Positions 54,828 through 64,000 of a DNA stretch of 64,000 nt are shown in pieces. The stretch comes from Rhynchopus sp. YZ270_cl-10 (taxonomy: Eukaryota > Euglenozoa > Diplonemea > Diplonemida > Diplonemidae), in contig OZ037889.1 in the NCBI GenBank assembly GCA_964035575.1, forward strand, positions 496,001-560,000. Reading direction: 5' to 3'. Numbering within the stretch: position 1 is the first letter of the stretch; every line of letters starts with the position of its first letter. The position numbers and the translations under genes are program-made. Under the pieces are notes generated by a model that saw nothing but the letters and a program-made list of their open reading frames with translations, was not told where the DNA came from and searched no databases.

Positions 54828-57800
54828 TCAGGACAGTGGAAAACCCTTGAAATTGCATCGCAACACATCGTTTAAAAAAAAACTGTATACATACATGACT
54901 TCTTCGGCATCAAACCCCGCAAAATCCCCAAAGGCGTCGGGGCTATCATAGTCGAACACATTTGTACCGAACTTTGCAATCCCTTTTCTGGGTGAGTCTG
55001 CGTCTTCATCAGTACCTCCTCCCCCTCCTCCCCCTTGCGCCTTCTCCTTTAGAGACTTCTTCCTTCGCGTTGCAACAATACTTCCACCAGATGCACCCCG
55101 ACTCTGGGTACCTTGCGTACTCCCTCTCTTCGCCGACGCACGCCGCGTCTGCACACAAGGTATACTGTGCCGTGGGCGGTGCTTTGGTGATGTCATCCCT
55201 CCCCCTCCTCCTCCTCCCCCTCCCCCTCCCCTGCTGTCCATAACAATCGTGGGAGAGGCGAGCGTCGCACGGCGGGGGTTTCCCGTATTGCTCTGCCGTC
55301 TGTTTATGTAGGTAGGAACCGATGCGGTGCGTCGTGTACGTTGTTGTGTTGGGGAGATGGTTTCGTATGTGGCAGACATGCTGACAGACGCCCAGTCTGT
55401 TGCTTCTGAGGTGCGTCGTGCTACACTGGAGCGCCGTGGGAGGGTGACACCGAAGCTTTCGATGGAGGCAAATCTGGTTCGTTCGCGGGATTTTTCTTTT
55501 ATAAAGGAGGTGGCGCACTCCGCCTTAGACAGCACAACATCCAACCCCCATCTACGACATGCCGCCACCCCAGCCAAGGTCTGCTCCGCACTCATCATCA
55601 ACAACCCCGCCACCACCTTCTCCGCCGCATCCTCCACCCTCTTCAACGCCACCCCACGCTTCCGCAACTTCTCCTCTGAGCTTTCCCGCCCTTGAGAGGT
55701 ACGTCGTTGGAGTGGGGTGAACTGATGTTTTATTTTGCAGTCCTCGACAGTCCCGGACCCGGATTCTCTGTGGAGCGCTCCTGAGTCGTGAGTGGTGGAG
55801 ATGCGGCAGAGAGAGAGGGTTGGGGTGCAGTTTGCGTCAATGACAACACCATTGAGGGTGTTGTCGAAGATGTTGCAGTCTTCGAAGCTTCCTGCTCCGT
55901 TGCGTGCGATGTGAAGGCCTATTTTGCATTCATAGATGTCTAAGGAACGGCATTGCGGTGTGGCGCGAGATTCTACCGTAACCCCAACGTGCGTCGCAGC
56001 GAATATCTCACAGTGCTCCAAGCACGCCGCAGTGCCTTCCCCGGAGACCAGAATGGATCGGTCCTGCCCACTCCAACAGTTCCCTTTGCCGAATACGGGG
56101 CGTCCATTTCGTTTGATCTCCACACCAATCCGGCCTCCATAAAAATTGTTTCCTGTAAACACCGCTTCCCCTCCTAGAGCGCTGATGGATCGATTGCAAT
56201 GCAAAAAATGGTTTTGCAGGAATCTTGGTGAACCTAATATCGTTACCATCGCAGCACTCTCCTCGGGGAAGGTTGGGAGGGGGTCGGTTAAGGCGGAGAA
56301 GTGGGTGCTGCAGAGCGCATTATGTTCGCTGATGTGAGAAGGAAGACCACGTCCGTAAAAGGTGTTTGTACTGAATGATGGGGAAGACCCGGTGCCAATG
56401 GTGACCCCTCCTAAAGCAAAGACATTCCCCGTAAAAGATGGAAACGCGGCTTCCTCAATGCTAACAGCGCCAAGAATGAAATTCGCAGAGAATTCTGCTC
56501 TTGCATTGTCGGTACACCGTACAGAGAGGTCCGACTGAAAACTGTTACCTTTCAACACCGTTTTCGCCCCGTCTCCACAAAGAACATCCTCTACATTAAA
56601 ATCAAAGGTGTTCTGCAACAACTCCCCCTCGCTGTGGCCAACCTTTACCGCCGCGGTGTTGCTGACAAAACAGTTTTGTGTAAATGAAGTTGTACTGTGG
56701 GACTGTAGTGAGACAGCACAATGATTTCTAAAAAAGGCGTTTTGAGCAAAAACACCGGCGCCTTCAAGAGAGAGAACGACAGCGGGGTTGGAGTGTTTGT
56801 AAAAAACGTTTCGGCGGAGGAGCGGGGACGCCTTGCTTTGCACTGCAACTGCGTAGGCGGTGTTTGCTTCAAAGAGATTCGCATCGACGATGCCGTGAGA
56901 GGAGTCACAGCAGAGCATGCCTTCCTCATTTCGTTCAAATCTATTGAAAAGGATTTTGACACTACCGACCGATTCTTCGGGTATTGGAGAACCACGCATC
57001 CAAATCGATCTACCATTTTTAACAAATTTATTGCTGTAGATCACTCCATTGTTTGCAAGAGATTGGCGTGGTTGTCGATAGTACGGTCGATGTGGGGTAT
57101 CCGCGAACGCTTCTTCTGCGCTATGTAAGATTTGCGATATGCTTGCATCAGTATCCCAACTAGAATCCGCCAAAACCGCGCATACGCAATGTGTAAAAAC
57201 ATTTTCTCTGCAAAATGGGGTTCCATTCTCAACCACCCGCAGACCCACGTCATTGCGTAAAAAGGTGTTTCTCTTTACATCCACCTGCAAATCGCTGGAA
57301 GAGGAGATTCCCACACCACTTCTCTCGATATGATTGTCATAAATCTGCATGCATCGTTCTTTCTTTGCTAATGTGTCTAATATTGCGCAAAATTCGGTTA
57401 AATGGCTTTCCCGTAGATCTTCGGTATAACAAAATGCGGAGTTCTCTTGTATTGGTGCATCAATGTCAGAGAGGGTGTCCAGAAGGATTGCGACATTTAA
57501 ATCAGAAAAACGGTTTTGTGATAAAATGGTGGCAGCAGAGAGCGATCGGATCCCAATAAACCCGGTTGATTCTCCGGGGATGTCTTGAATCGCAGAATCT
57601 GTCAAATCGGGGGGAACTGTGGGGAGGCCTGATATGATGGAGGCAGGGGGGCGTGAAGGGCTTCCTTTGAGTTGATTGTCGCAGACGGAGAGAACCGCGC
57701 CGTGGAGGGCTTCAATGCTTATGGTGTTGCGGAGGAGGAGATTCGAGTGTACTTCTGCTTCACACCCACTGTGTGCACAAATACCGCGTTTGTTCTGCTC

Positions 57801-60800
57801 AAAATGGTTTTCGATGATAACTGCGTTGCCTGCAAGATCGATAGCAATGAGGTTGTTATGAAAACGGTTTTTTCCAATCGAAGTTCCAGAAGCCCCCGAA
57901 TCTACTCGAACCCCGATTCTTTCATTTACAATGCGGTTTTCGAATAAGAGAACCCCACAGGAGGGTTCTTCTAATTGAATTCCGATGGTTTTGTTATTAT
58001 CAATTATGTTCTCACTGATGCTTGAGGTAGAGTTATTTGCGATGATCATGCCGACGAGGTTTTCGGTGAGTGTGTTGCGTTGGCAGATAAGCTCGCATTT
58101 GGAGCCGACCTTGAGGCCGCCTTGGGCGTTGTGGGTGAGGGTATTGTCGTAGAGTGCCGCAGTCGCGCCATCATGAAGGAGAATGCCATAGGCTGCGTTG
58201 TTACTGATAGCGTTTTTCGCAAAGTGTGGTGATGCGCCTCCCTCAATTTCCACTCCGCAAGCAGCGTTGCTGCGAAAGACGTTCTCACAGAAGGTCCCCT
58301 TCCCTCCCTTCTTCACAACAATCCCCGAGGTTGGCGATCCATTGAATTCGCAGTGCCGCATGGTAGGATCGCCACCGTTGTGTACGTTAACCTGGGTAGT
58401 GTTGCCGGTAAGGATGTTGCGTTGGAAATCCCCTTTGCCGTGCTCGCTGACGTCGACTCCGGTGTTTCCGTTGCGAAGGGTGTTGTGTTCGACAAAGGGA
58501 TTGCCTTCGTGGATGACCTGGATGTGGACTTTGTGTTTGCTAAGGGAGTTGTGGAGGAAGCGGCCGGTCCCGCCTTCGCGGACGAGAATGCCAATGGGGG
58601 AGTCGTGGACGGTGTTGGAGTGGAGGGTGAGGAAGCCGCCCTTCTCGACAACGATGTTTGCGATTGCGTTGCCGGAGATTTCGTTTTCGGAGAGGGTAAC
58701 GCGGCCGGGGGTGGTGGCGGGGGTGGCAGCATTGCGGTGTTGTGCTCCGCAGGAGAGAGCACCGTCTTCTGCGGCAGAGTGAAAGCAGCGCACCCCAAAG
58801 TTGTTCTTCGCAATGTGGTTGTTGCGCAGTGTCGCCTCCCCAGCATACCCTGCAGACACAACACCAACGTTCCCCCCGCAGATGCTGTTCTCCGACACCT
58901 CCCCCTTCCCCTCATTAAAAATCTGTATCGCAGCAATCGTCGACCCCTGCAAACTGTTCCCCTTTACCTCCGGCGCTGCATTGTCTGAAATCGAGATCGG
59001 AAGCTGGTTCCCACGAAAGTCATTTCCCTGCATCGTCCCTCCACACCCAGCATCAAAGGCAACTGTGCGACCCGCATTATTTTCAAAAAAATTTCCTGCA
59101 ATATGTGGGTCTGCCCCTTCCCCGTGAACATGCACCATGGTACCTTCACAATCACGGAACACATTGTTTAACAAAGACGGCTTTGTTGCCTCCCCTTCAT
59201 TGGAGGTCACTAAGATGCCTAGAGTGGCCTCCTTTACGAAGCTATTCTGCGATACGACTGGAGCTGCACCAGATGAAACCAGAATGCTAACAAGGCGTGT
59301 CCGTGTAAAGATATTCCCCGCTAGGAGCCCGGCACTGCGGTGTTCACATTTAATGCAGTATGTTGCAATATCTTGAAACACATTACAACGTATCAGAGGA
59401 GCCGTATCCGCATCTGTCAGGGTAATACCGGTGGTGGTTCCGGTGATGGTGTTCTTCTCGAAGACACCACCGCTCGCTTCGGAGAAGGAGGCTGCAGTGT
59501 CTGCTAGGGTATGTGTGGTATGCTCCGACAACGTTTCGCGTAGTGTTGTAATATGATTGGCACGGAATGTAGGCTGAGACGCACCCGAAACGACGCAGTT
59601 ACACCCAGCATTGCCATAAATCCGGTTTTTAACAAAGCTTCCACTCGAAGACTCGGTAACAGAAATACCTGACGCACCGTTCCCGTGTATGTTGTTTTCG
59701 GTCAGCTCTGGGTCAGATGCGCCGCAGACATAAACACCGTCTCCACGGTTTGAGGTGATAGTGTTGGTGGTGACCACACCGCACCCATGCGAACGAACAA
59801 GAACCCCATACCGCTCATTGCTCACAACGCTGTTCCGGAAGAGGAATGGGTTCGAGCTGTGTTCAATGATGACACCCACTTCGCACTGCGTAATGCTATT
59901 CCCAATGAAAGTACCACGCGCTTGGTGCATGACGTGGATACCACGTGCACATTGTGTCACAACATTTTCTGAACAAAACGGATTTGACCCTCGTTTGACC
60001 GCAAGCGCGCATCCACATGAGTTAAAACTGTTTTTACTGACATGAGACATATCAAGGTTGCGTACCACAGTCACCGCCTCATTTTCTATACCGTCAAAGC
60101 TGTTTGCGTCTACAACCACCAACGCTGATTCGCCTATTCGAATTCCACTTGAATTTGAAATATTTTTGATTTCATTTTTCTTGATAACCGCACAGCCCAC
60201 TTCACATGAGATCCCATGCCCTGACACTCCATCTATCACATTCCCTTCTATATCTGGAACGAAGGCGGAGAAATTGTTGGAGCGTTTGTCACTTTGGTAT
60301 TCACTCAATAAATCATGCCCGAAGGAGACCATATTTGATCGTGCACATTTTATGGCAATACCTACACCGGTTTGGACGGAGTAAATTACGTTAGCGGAGA
60401 CGAAGACGGCGCCGTGCACTGCGATAGCAGCTTCACCACAGTCTTTGATACGGTTGTGCAGAATCTTCGAAGTGGTGTCACCAGAGATGATAATGCCTGC
60501 TACATCCTGCTTCGCTACGACATTCCCATCCACATCCAACGAACACCGCGGACCAATAGTCAACGCAGTGACACCCCCTGACACATCATTTTCAGCAAAC
60601 ACTCCACCCGCATCATCTCCCCATCTCAGTGAAGTCCTCAAATGCCCACCACCCGGCGCAAAAGGTCCATGCCCGATAAGACAAATCTCCCCTACATCAG
60701 AAAAATAGTTTTCCACAAACCTCGGCCTACAAAGATGCCCACTCTTCCTTCCAGAAACTGAAACCAAGCCTAGCCCGCGCTGTTTTTCGATGATTTCAGC

Positions 60801-61415
60801 CTGCTTTCTTTTCCGTTCGGAAGTAGCTGATTGGAGGGGAAGCGGAGGTGGGGCCCAGACTCTGTTTTCAATAAACTCCATTTCTCCGGATGCATCGATG
60901 TCAATGCAGTAGGCTTCATGTGAATGGACGCGGTTCTTTGCAAAACGGCCTCCAGCCTCACCCCTGAGGGTTATCCCACTTTCGGGGCTACCCGAAATGG
61001 TGTTCGCGATGAGGGTAGGTGAAGCGCTTCCTGTCACATAAACAGAGGAGAAACGGCACTGCACAACGTGAGGCGTGCCTTCGCAGATGTGAACAGTATG
61101 TGTATCGGGAGAGCGGTCCTGCTGTATGAAGTCAAGGTTTGAAACGATGGCCTTCCCGCCTAATGCAGTAAAGGAAAGGATTGTGCCTCGGTAGCAGATC
61201 TCAGGGGGTTCGCCGTCTCCGCCAACAATTTCGACATCCTTATTGACCAAAACCGATTCGTTGTATTGCCCGCTCGCAACCTCTATGCGGTCGTGCTCCT
61301 TCGCGTGGAGTAGTGCCTTTGCAATGGTCGCATGCTTCCCAGGTTCATTTGGAGAGACGTAAAGGACCCTCACCCGGCGTTTCCGAAACTCACTCCATAT
61401 CTCTCCAATCTCCAT
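54828..61415 (-). CDS. Giant right-handed parallel beta-helix protein
   Basis: 2195 residues in one frame. Residues 1-75 (YVSPNEPGKHATIAKALLHA, EVASGQYNESVLVNKDVEIV, GGDGEPPEI) match the entry of FBXO11/SHCBP1-type beta-helix proteins. Residues ~80-1890 consist of dozens of ~22-residue PbH1 coils (NTITGTTTGITLTDADTAPL, ENNIHGNGASGISVTESSSG). There is no F-box, signal peptide or transmembrane segment. The C-terminal ~300 residues are basic and disordered with Gly runs, ending in FGDFAGFDAEEV. A GTATGT at 54894-54889 near the 3' end may be an intron donor, so the last residues are uncertain. PbH1 stacks bind carbohydrates or proteins; in FBXO11 they recognise substrates. The role here is unknown. 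Confidence 0.78.
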   Translation of the reverse strand: MEIGEIWSEFRKRRVRVLYVSPNEPGKHATIAKALLHAKEHDRIEVASGQYNESVLVNKDVEIVGGDGEPPEICYRGTILSFTALGGKAIVSNLDFIQQDRSPDTHTVHICEGTPHVVQCRFSSVYVTGSASPTLIANTISGSPESGITLRGEAGGRFAKNRVHSHEAYCIDIDASGEMEFIENRVWAPPPLPLQSATSERKRKQAEIIEKQRGLGLVSVSGRKSGHLCRPRFVENYFSDVGEICLIGHGPFAPGGGHLRTSLRWGDDAGGVFAENDVSGGVTALTIGPRCSLDVDGNVVAKQDVAGIIISGDTTSKILHNRIKDCGEAAIAVHGAVFVSANVIYSVQTGVGIAIKCARSNMVSFGHDLLSEYQSDKRSNNFSAFVPDIEGNVIDGVSGHGISCEVGCAVIKKNEIKNISNSSGIRIGESALVVVDANSFDGIENEAVTVVRNLDMSHVSKNSFNSCGCALAVKRGSNPFCSENVVTQCARGIHVMHQARGTFIGNSITQCEVGVIIEHSSNPFLFRNSVVSNERYGVLVRSHGCGVVTTNTITSNRGDGVYVCGASDPELTENNIHGNGASGISVTESSSGSFVKNRIYGNAGCNCVVSGASQPTFRANHITTLRETLSEHTTHTLADTAASFSEASGGVFEKNTITGTTTGITLTDADTAPLIRCNVFQDIATYCIKCEHRSAGLLAGNIFTRTRLVSILVSSGAAPVVSQNSFVKEATLGILVTSNEGEATKPSLLNNVFRDCEGTMVHVHGEGADPHIAGNFFENNAGRTVAFDAGCGGTMQGNDFRGNQLPISISDNAAPEVKGNSLQGSTIAAIQIFNEGKGEVSENSICGGNVGVVSAGYAGEATLRNNHIAKNNFGVRCFHSAAEDGALSCGAQHRNAATPATTPGRVTLSENEISGNAIANIVVEKGGFLTLHSNTVHDSPIGILVREGGTGRFLHNSLSKHKVHIQVIHEGNPFVEHNTLRNGNTGVDVSEHGKGDFQRNILTGNTTQVNVHNGGDPTMRHCEFNGSPTSGIVVKKGGKGTFCENVFRSNAACGVEIEGGASPHFAKNAISNNAAYGILLHDGATAALYDNTLTHNAQGGLKVGSKCELICQRNTLTENLVGMIIANNSTSSISENIIDNNKTIGIQLEEPSCGVLLFENRIVNERIGVRVDSGASGTSIGKNRFHNNLIAIDLAGNAVIIENHFEQNKRGICAHSGCEAEVHSNLLLRNTISIEALHGAVLSVCDNQLKGSPSRPPASIISGLPTVPPDLTDSAIQDIPGESTGFIGIRSLSAATILSQNRFSDLNVAILLDTLSDIDAPIQENSAFCYTEDLRESHLTEFCAILDTLAKKERCMQIYDNHIERSGVGISSSSDLQVDVKRNTFLRNDVGLRVVENGTPFCRENVFTHCVCAVLADSSWDTDASISQILHSAEEAFADTPHRPYYRQPRQSLANNGVIYSNKFVKNGRSIWMRGSPIPEESVGSVKILFNRFERNEEGMLCCDSSHGIVDANLFEANTAYAVAVQSKASPLLRRNVFYKHSNPAVVLSLEGAGVFAQNAFFRNHCAVSLQSHSTTSFTQNCFVSNTAAVKVGHSEGELLQNTFDFNVEDVLCGDGAKTVLKGNSFQSDLSVRCTDNARAEFSANFILGAVSIEEAAFPSFTGNVFALGGVTIGTGSSPSFSTNTFYGRGLPSHISEHNALCSTHFSALTDPLPTFPEESAAMVTILGSPRFLQNHFLHCNRSISALGGEAVFTGNNFYGGRIGVEIKRNGRPVFGKGNCWSGQDRSILVSGEGTAACLEHCEIFAATHVGVTVESRATPQCRSLDIYECKIGLHIARNGAGSFEDCNIFDNTLNGVVIDANCTPTLSLCRISTTHDSGALHRESGSGTVEDCKIKHQFTPLQRRTSQGRESSEEKLRKRGVALKRVEDAAEKVVAGLLMMSAEQTLAGVAACRRWGLDVVLSKAECATSFIKEKSRERTRFASIESFGVTLPRRSSVARRTSEATDWASVSMSATYETISPTQQRTRRTASVPTYINRRQSNTGNPRRATLASPTIVMDSRGGGGGGGGGGGMTSPKHRPRHSIPCVQTRRASAKRGSTQGTQSRGASGGSIVATRRKKSLKEKAQGGGGGGGTDEDADSPRKGIAKFGTNVFDYDSPDAFGDFAGFDAEEVMYVYSFFLNDVLRCNFKGFPLS

Positions 61416-61605
61416 TAGGGGGAGCGGCGCTTAAACGGCGCTGAATAATCGCGGTCATGCCATTTCAAATAAAAAAGACCAATTTTTTTTTTTTTTGAAA
61501 AGAAAACCCCAATTTGAAAGAAGTTGGGGTGAGGGAGAAGGGCCTATGGAGGTAGTGGAATGTGGGTGGGGGAAAAGAAAAGAGAAAAAAAATTGTAAAG
61601 ATGAA

Positions 61606-61633
61606 CCTAAAGCCTCTCTGTGCTTAGTCAACC
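61606..61633 (-). repeat. CTCTCGT-type hairpin module
   Basis: + strand leader TTGTAAAGATGAA then CCTAAAGC-CTCTCTGT-GCTTAG and TCAACC. Followed by CTTGATCACATTCG, also seen after the 36636 copy (CTTGATCACA). A further weak copy lies at 61813-61840. Confidence 0.6.
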
Positions 61634-62130
61634 TTGATCACATTCGTTATCGCGGAGCAACAGCTGCGCTGGGTTCCACAGAAAAAAAGGGGGGGAGCTT
61701 GAGAAGAAAATGTGGGAGGAGGAGGATTTTTTCGGATGAGTATCGCCTTTTTGCTTTATTTTTTTGTACTATTTTCCGGTGAAGGGAAAAAGGGAAAAAG
61801 AGAAAAGTTGGTAGATGAAGCCCAGCTTCTCATGCTTTATTTTTATCAGCTATCGGAAAAAGGGAGTACAAAAAATTAAAAAGGGGGGCTTCGGTAGAAG
61901 AAAGCCAATCGAAACAACAACAAAGACAAATGGTAATTGTGTATTCCCTGCCTGGTGTACAGTAAACCGTTCGTAAACGAGAAAGTTTTGAAAGGTGAAG
62001 GTACCCCGGCACAGGACACAACACAACATAAAAAATCGGAAAGAAAGTCAAAGTCAAAGTGCAAAATCAGGAACGTCATCACAACCTGTTGAACAAAACA
62101 TAGAAAAAATGTGCAAACAATAAGAAAAAC

Positions 62131-62175
62131 TGTAGTGTAGTATATTCATCCTCGGGGTGTCTACACTAACTACGT
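62131..62175 (+). mobile_element. LINE-tail-like copy in opposite orientation
   Basis: + strand: TGTAGTGTAGTATATTCATC, CTCGGGGTGTCTACACTAAC, TACG followed by a T run. It shares the TTCATCCTCGGGGTGTCTACACTAA core with the LINE tails but is in + orientation and lacks the CCAAGTTTTC-A end. Confidence 0.45.
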
Positions 62176-62438
62176 TTTTTTTTTTTTGTGTTATCAAGCA
62201 TTGACGAATAGAAATGGAAAACGACGGATGGTGCGTGCCCGCTTTAGCGTATTGTTTTTCCACTAACATCACTCACATTCATCAGTGAAAAACACAATCC
62301 TTTTGCGGTGCGATAAACGAAAAAGTGTTTTCTTTATTTCATTTAACTGTCATATCCTGAAGTCGTTTTCTATTTTTTTTCAAAAATAAAATAAAATAAT
62401 GAAGGCGCCACGGAGCACAGTCCACACAACACTGCACA

Positions 62439-62477
62439 GGGTACCCCAGGTGAGGATATCACCCATCCTGGGTACCC
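62439..62477. repeat. GGGTACC palindrome
   Basis: GGGTACCCCAGG ... CCTGGGTACCC around the inner GGTGAGGATATCACCC: a 39-base hairpin with the same GGTACC core as the satellites at 7-14 kb, here as a single copy far away. Confidence 0.5.
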
Positions 62478-62716
62478 ACATATCTGGTGTTGCGAACGGA
62501 CAGCTCTTCAAACGCAAAAAAAATAAAATAAAAACCGACCCAAAAAACAAACCTGCCGAGCTAGAGAAAACAAAATGAAGTTGATAGCGACATAAAAAAT
62601 ATCAAAAACCTAAGGGGGACACCTATGGGGTGGTACCCCCCAATCCAACCCTTTTTTTTTTATACAAAAAGTTAGCCAAAAAAAATAAACAAAAAATAAA
62701 CAAAAGAAAACCCTAA

Positions 62717-62750
62717 AGATGAATGCCTTCCGCGCCCACTACACATCTTC
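62717..62750 (-). repeat. Hairpin-module relative
   Basis: + strand AAAGATGAATGCCTTCCGCG followed by CCCACTACACATC. Leader and loop are recognisable, the stem is weak. It lies ~50 bases 3' of the reductase stop in minus-strand sense, the clearest 3'-UTR placement of the family. Confidence 0.45.
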
Positions 62751-62799
62751 AAAAACACTTTTCCGAGATGCAAACCACATCTCCTCCTCCCCCTCCTCC

Positions 62800-63774
62800 T
62801 CACTCCAGAAGACACTGCGGGAACCAGAGGGGGCCGAGCGGGATGACTCCGTTTCCGGTTCTTCCGAAGTATCCTTGCTTCATATGGTCGAGAGGTGAGG
62901 CTCTTGCGACTCCCGGGTGGTTGTACACACGCTTGACCCATGCGAAGAGCGACGGGTATGCATCCCTCACAAAGGCTTGGTTGAGTTTGAAGCGGTTAAA
63001 GTAGATGGGGTCGTGCCTGAAGACAGTGGGGAAGAGTCTGATGTCTGCCTCTGTGAGTGAGTCGCCTACGAGGTAGGGCGTCTTGGCGAGGATGGCATCG
63101 GCACGCTCGAGGGCGGCGAAGTATTTGTGGAATGCTGTCTCGTAGACCTCCTGGTTGCTTGAGAAGCCTGCCTTGTAGGCGCCGTTGTTGATGTCGGTGT
63201 AGACCCATTCGTTGATGGTGTCGATGTCGGCCTCTTTTCCAGAAGGGTAGAGGTCAAGAGAACGTCCGCCCAAAGCCGCAGACTGCTTGCCCAGCATCCG
63301 CAGAATCTCCGCACTCTCGTTGTTGACAATCTGCTTCGTTTTCTTGTCAAAAAGGATCGGAACACTCTTTTCCTTCTCAAACCCGCACATCTCGTAGATC
63401 TCTTTCGCGACGGTCTTCCCATTGACAGTGTCCGGCGTGCATTCGGAGAAACGCACCTCACGTCCATTGCGTGTCGTTGTACCTTCCGGGAGAAACTGCC
63501 ACAAATTCTCCCCTCGCGGGTGTGTGTCTTCAGAGCGGTTCGGAAACAGAACATCCATTGTAATAGAGTCCTCCAGGCCGAGAAGGGTGCGCGCCAAAGC
63601 AACACGGTGACACCATGGGCAGTTGAACGACACGTAGAGGTGGTACCTACCAGACTCGGCAGGAAAGGCGTCATCGCCGATGGAAGCGCGCGCTGCACTC
63701 ACCCCACGTACAAACTCCCCAGCAGCCTGACGGCTTGCCTTGTTCTCTTGGCTCTCCTGGGTGGCAATAGACAT
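62800..63774 (-). CDS. Glutathionyl-hydroquinone reductase (Xi-class GST, ECM4/YqjG family)
   Basis: 324 residues from the ATG at 63774, close to the family's ~310-330. Thioredoxin-like half: YHLYVSFNCPWCHRVALART with the catalytic first Cys of CPWC (most relatives have CPWA), GLEDSITMDVLFP, VPILFDKKTKQIVNNESAEI. Helical half: WVYTDINNGAYKAGFSSNQE, YLVGDSLTEADIRLFPTVFR, YFNRFKLNQAFVRDAYPSLF and HPGVARASPLDHMKQGYF, ending IPLGP. These enzymes reduce glutathionyl-(hydro)quinones with glutathione in the cytosol or mitochondria and help handle quinone and oxidative stress. A second Cys in the CPWC site could permit disulphide chemistry not possible in CPWA enzymes. The UGA stop lies at the usual family end. 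Confidence 0.92.
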   Translation of the reverse strand: MSIATQESQENKASRQAAGEFVRGVSAARASIGDDAFPAESGRYHLYVSFNCPWCHRVALARTLLGLEDSITMDVLFPNRSEDTHPRGENLWQFLPEGTTTRNGREVRFSECTPDTVNGKTVAKEIYEMCGFEKEKSVPILFDKKTKQIVNNESAEILRMLGKQSAALGGRSLDLYPSGKEADIDTINEWVYTDINNGAYKAGFSSNQEVYETAFHKYFAALERADAILAKTPYLVGDSLTEADIRLFPTVFRHDPIYFNRFKLNQAFVRDAYPSLFAWVKRVYNHPGVARASPLDHMKQGYFGRTGNGVIPLGPLWFPQCLLE

Positions 63775-63800
63775 TTTTGTTGTTTTTTTTGTTGCAAAAC

Positions 63801-63844
63801 CTGATTTGAGTGTGGTTCGAGAGAGGGAGAAGAAGGGAGAGAGA
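63801..63844 (-). promoter_or_regulatory. CT tract plus CAG before the reductase start
   Basis: Minus strand: TCTCTCTCCCTTCTTCTCCC, then CACACTCAAATCAG, then 26 bases of A-rich leader before the ATG at 63774. Probable trans-splice acceptor. A GTAAG lies ~50 bases further upstream after CCTTCAG. Confidence 0.55.
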
Positions 63845-64000
63845 TACGGTATACAGATCTTACCTGAAGGAGAAGACCAAATTGTTGTCGATCTCAAAAG
63901 AGAAAAAAAGGGGAAAAAAAAAACAGAGGAAGAGAGGGGAAATCCTTTTGTAAAGAATATTGCATAGAACGATGAGGAGTGTGTGTGTGTGAAAGCTGAA

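Larger units (their letters stand above)
61416..62799. other. Spacer between the reductase and beta-helix genes
   Basis: AT-rich with homopolymers; carries hairpin modules at 61606, ~61816 and 62720, a LINE-tail-like copy at 62131 and a GGTACCC palindrome at 62439. No gene. Confidence 0.45.

Overview
This window looks like nuclear DNA of a diplonemid-type euglenozoan flagellate. The main reason is a 39-base sequence at 25056-25094 (minus strand) with the form of a euglenozoan spliced-leader (SL) exon. Its 3' half reads ACAGTTTCTGTACTTCATTG, against the trypanosome ending ACAGTTTCTGTACTATATTG, and it starts ACCAACGATT, which I recall as the diplonemid type. Three other traits agree. Every gene I can support lies on the minus strand, as in polycistronic directional arrays. 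Pyrimidine tracts ending in AG lie just upstream of many start codons, like trans-splice acceptors. The few cis-introns are mostly tiny (35-56 nt) with GTATGT donors. UAA and UGA are used as normal stops.

Layout. 1-8.1 kb: AT-homopolymer-rich spacer, inverted-repeat elements and palindrome-based satellites; bases 1-95 copy the 5' flank of a DUF4116 gene, so a third paralogue probably lies just left of the window. 8.1-10.1 kb: a basic disordered protein and an F5/8C (discoidin)-like protein. 10.1-17.3 kb: a satellite block (9-, 8- and 7-bp arrays, CATATG, GGTACC and GTCCGAC palindromes) mixed with three copies of a dispersed repeat. 17.7-25.1 kb: a LINE with ORF1, an OTU protease-endonuclease-reverse transcriptase ORF2, a hairpin 3' tail with poly(A), and an SL exon at its 5' end. 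25.1-30.8 kb: gene-poor spacer.

30.8-43.4 kb: a divergent eIF4E with a long glutamine-rich extension, a CCR4/nocturnin-type nuclease, a possibly mitochondrial unknown protein, a short unknown, a twin CX9C protein, an erlin (SPFH) protein and a coiled-coil protein. 44.4-50 kb: two ubiquitin-like/DUF4116 paralogues in tandem. 50.4-61.4 kb: a three-exon coiled-coil protein, a disordered protein and a 2195-residue right-handed beta-helix protein. 62.8-63.8 kb: a glutathionyl-hydroquinone reductase.

The genes do not form one pathway. What unites the window is RNA-level organisation: one-strand transcription, probable trans-splicing, and several families of short hairpin modules in the spacers, nearly all in one orientation relative to transcription. 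The most unusual item is the LINE. It appears to have been copied from a trans-spliced mRNA, and its two ORFs are in the same frame, separated by a single UGA with no AUG available for the start of the second.
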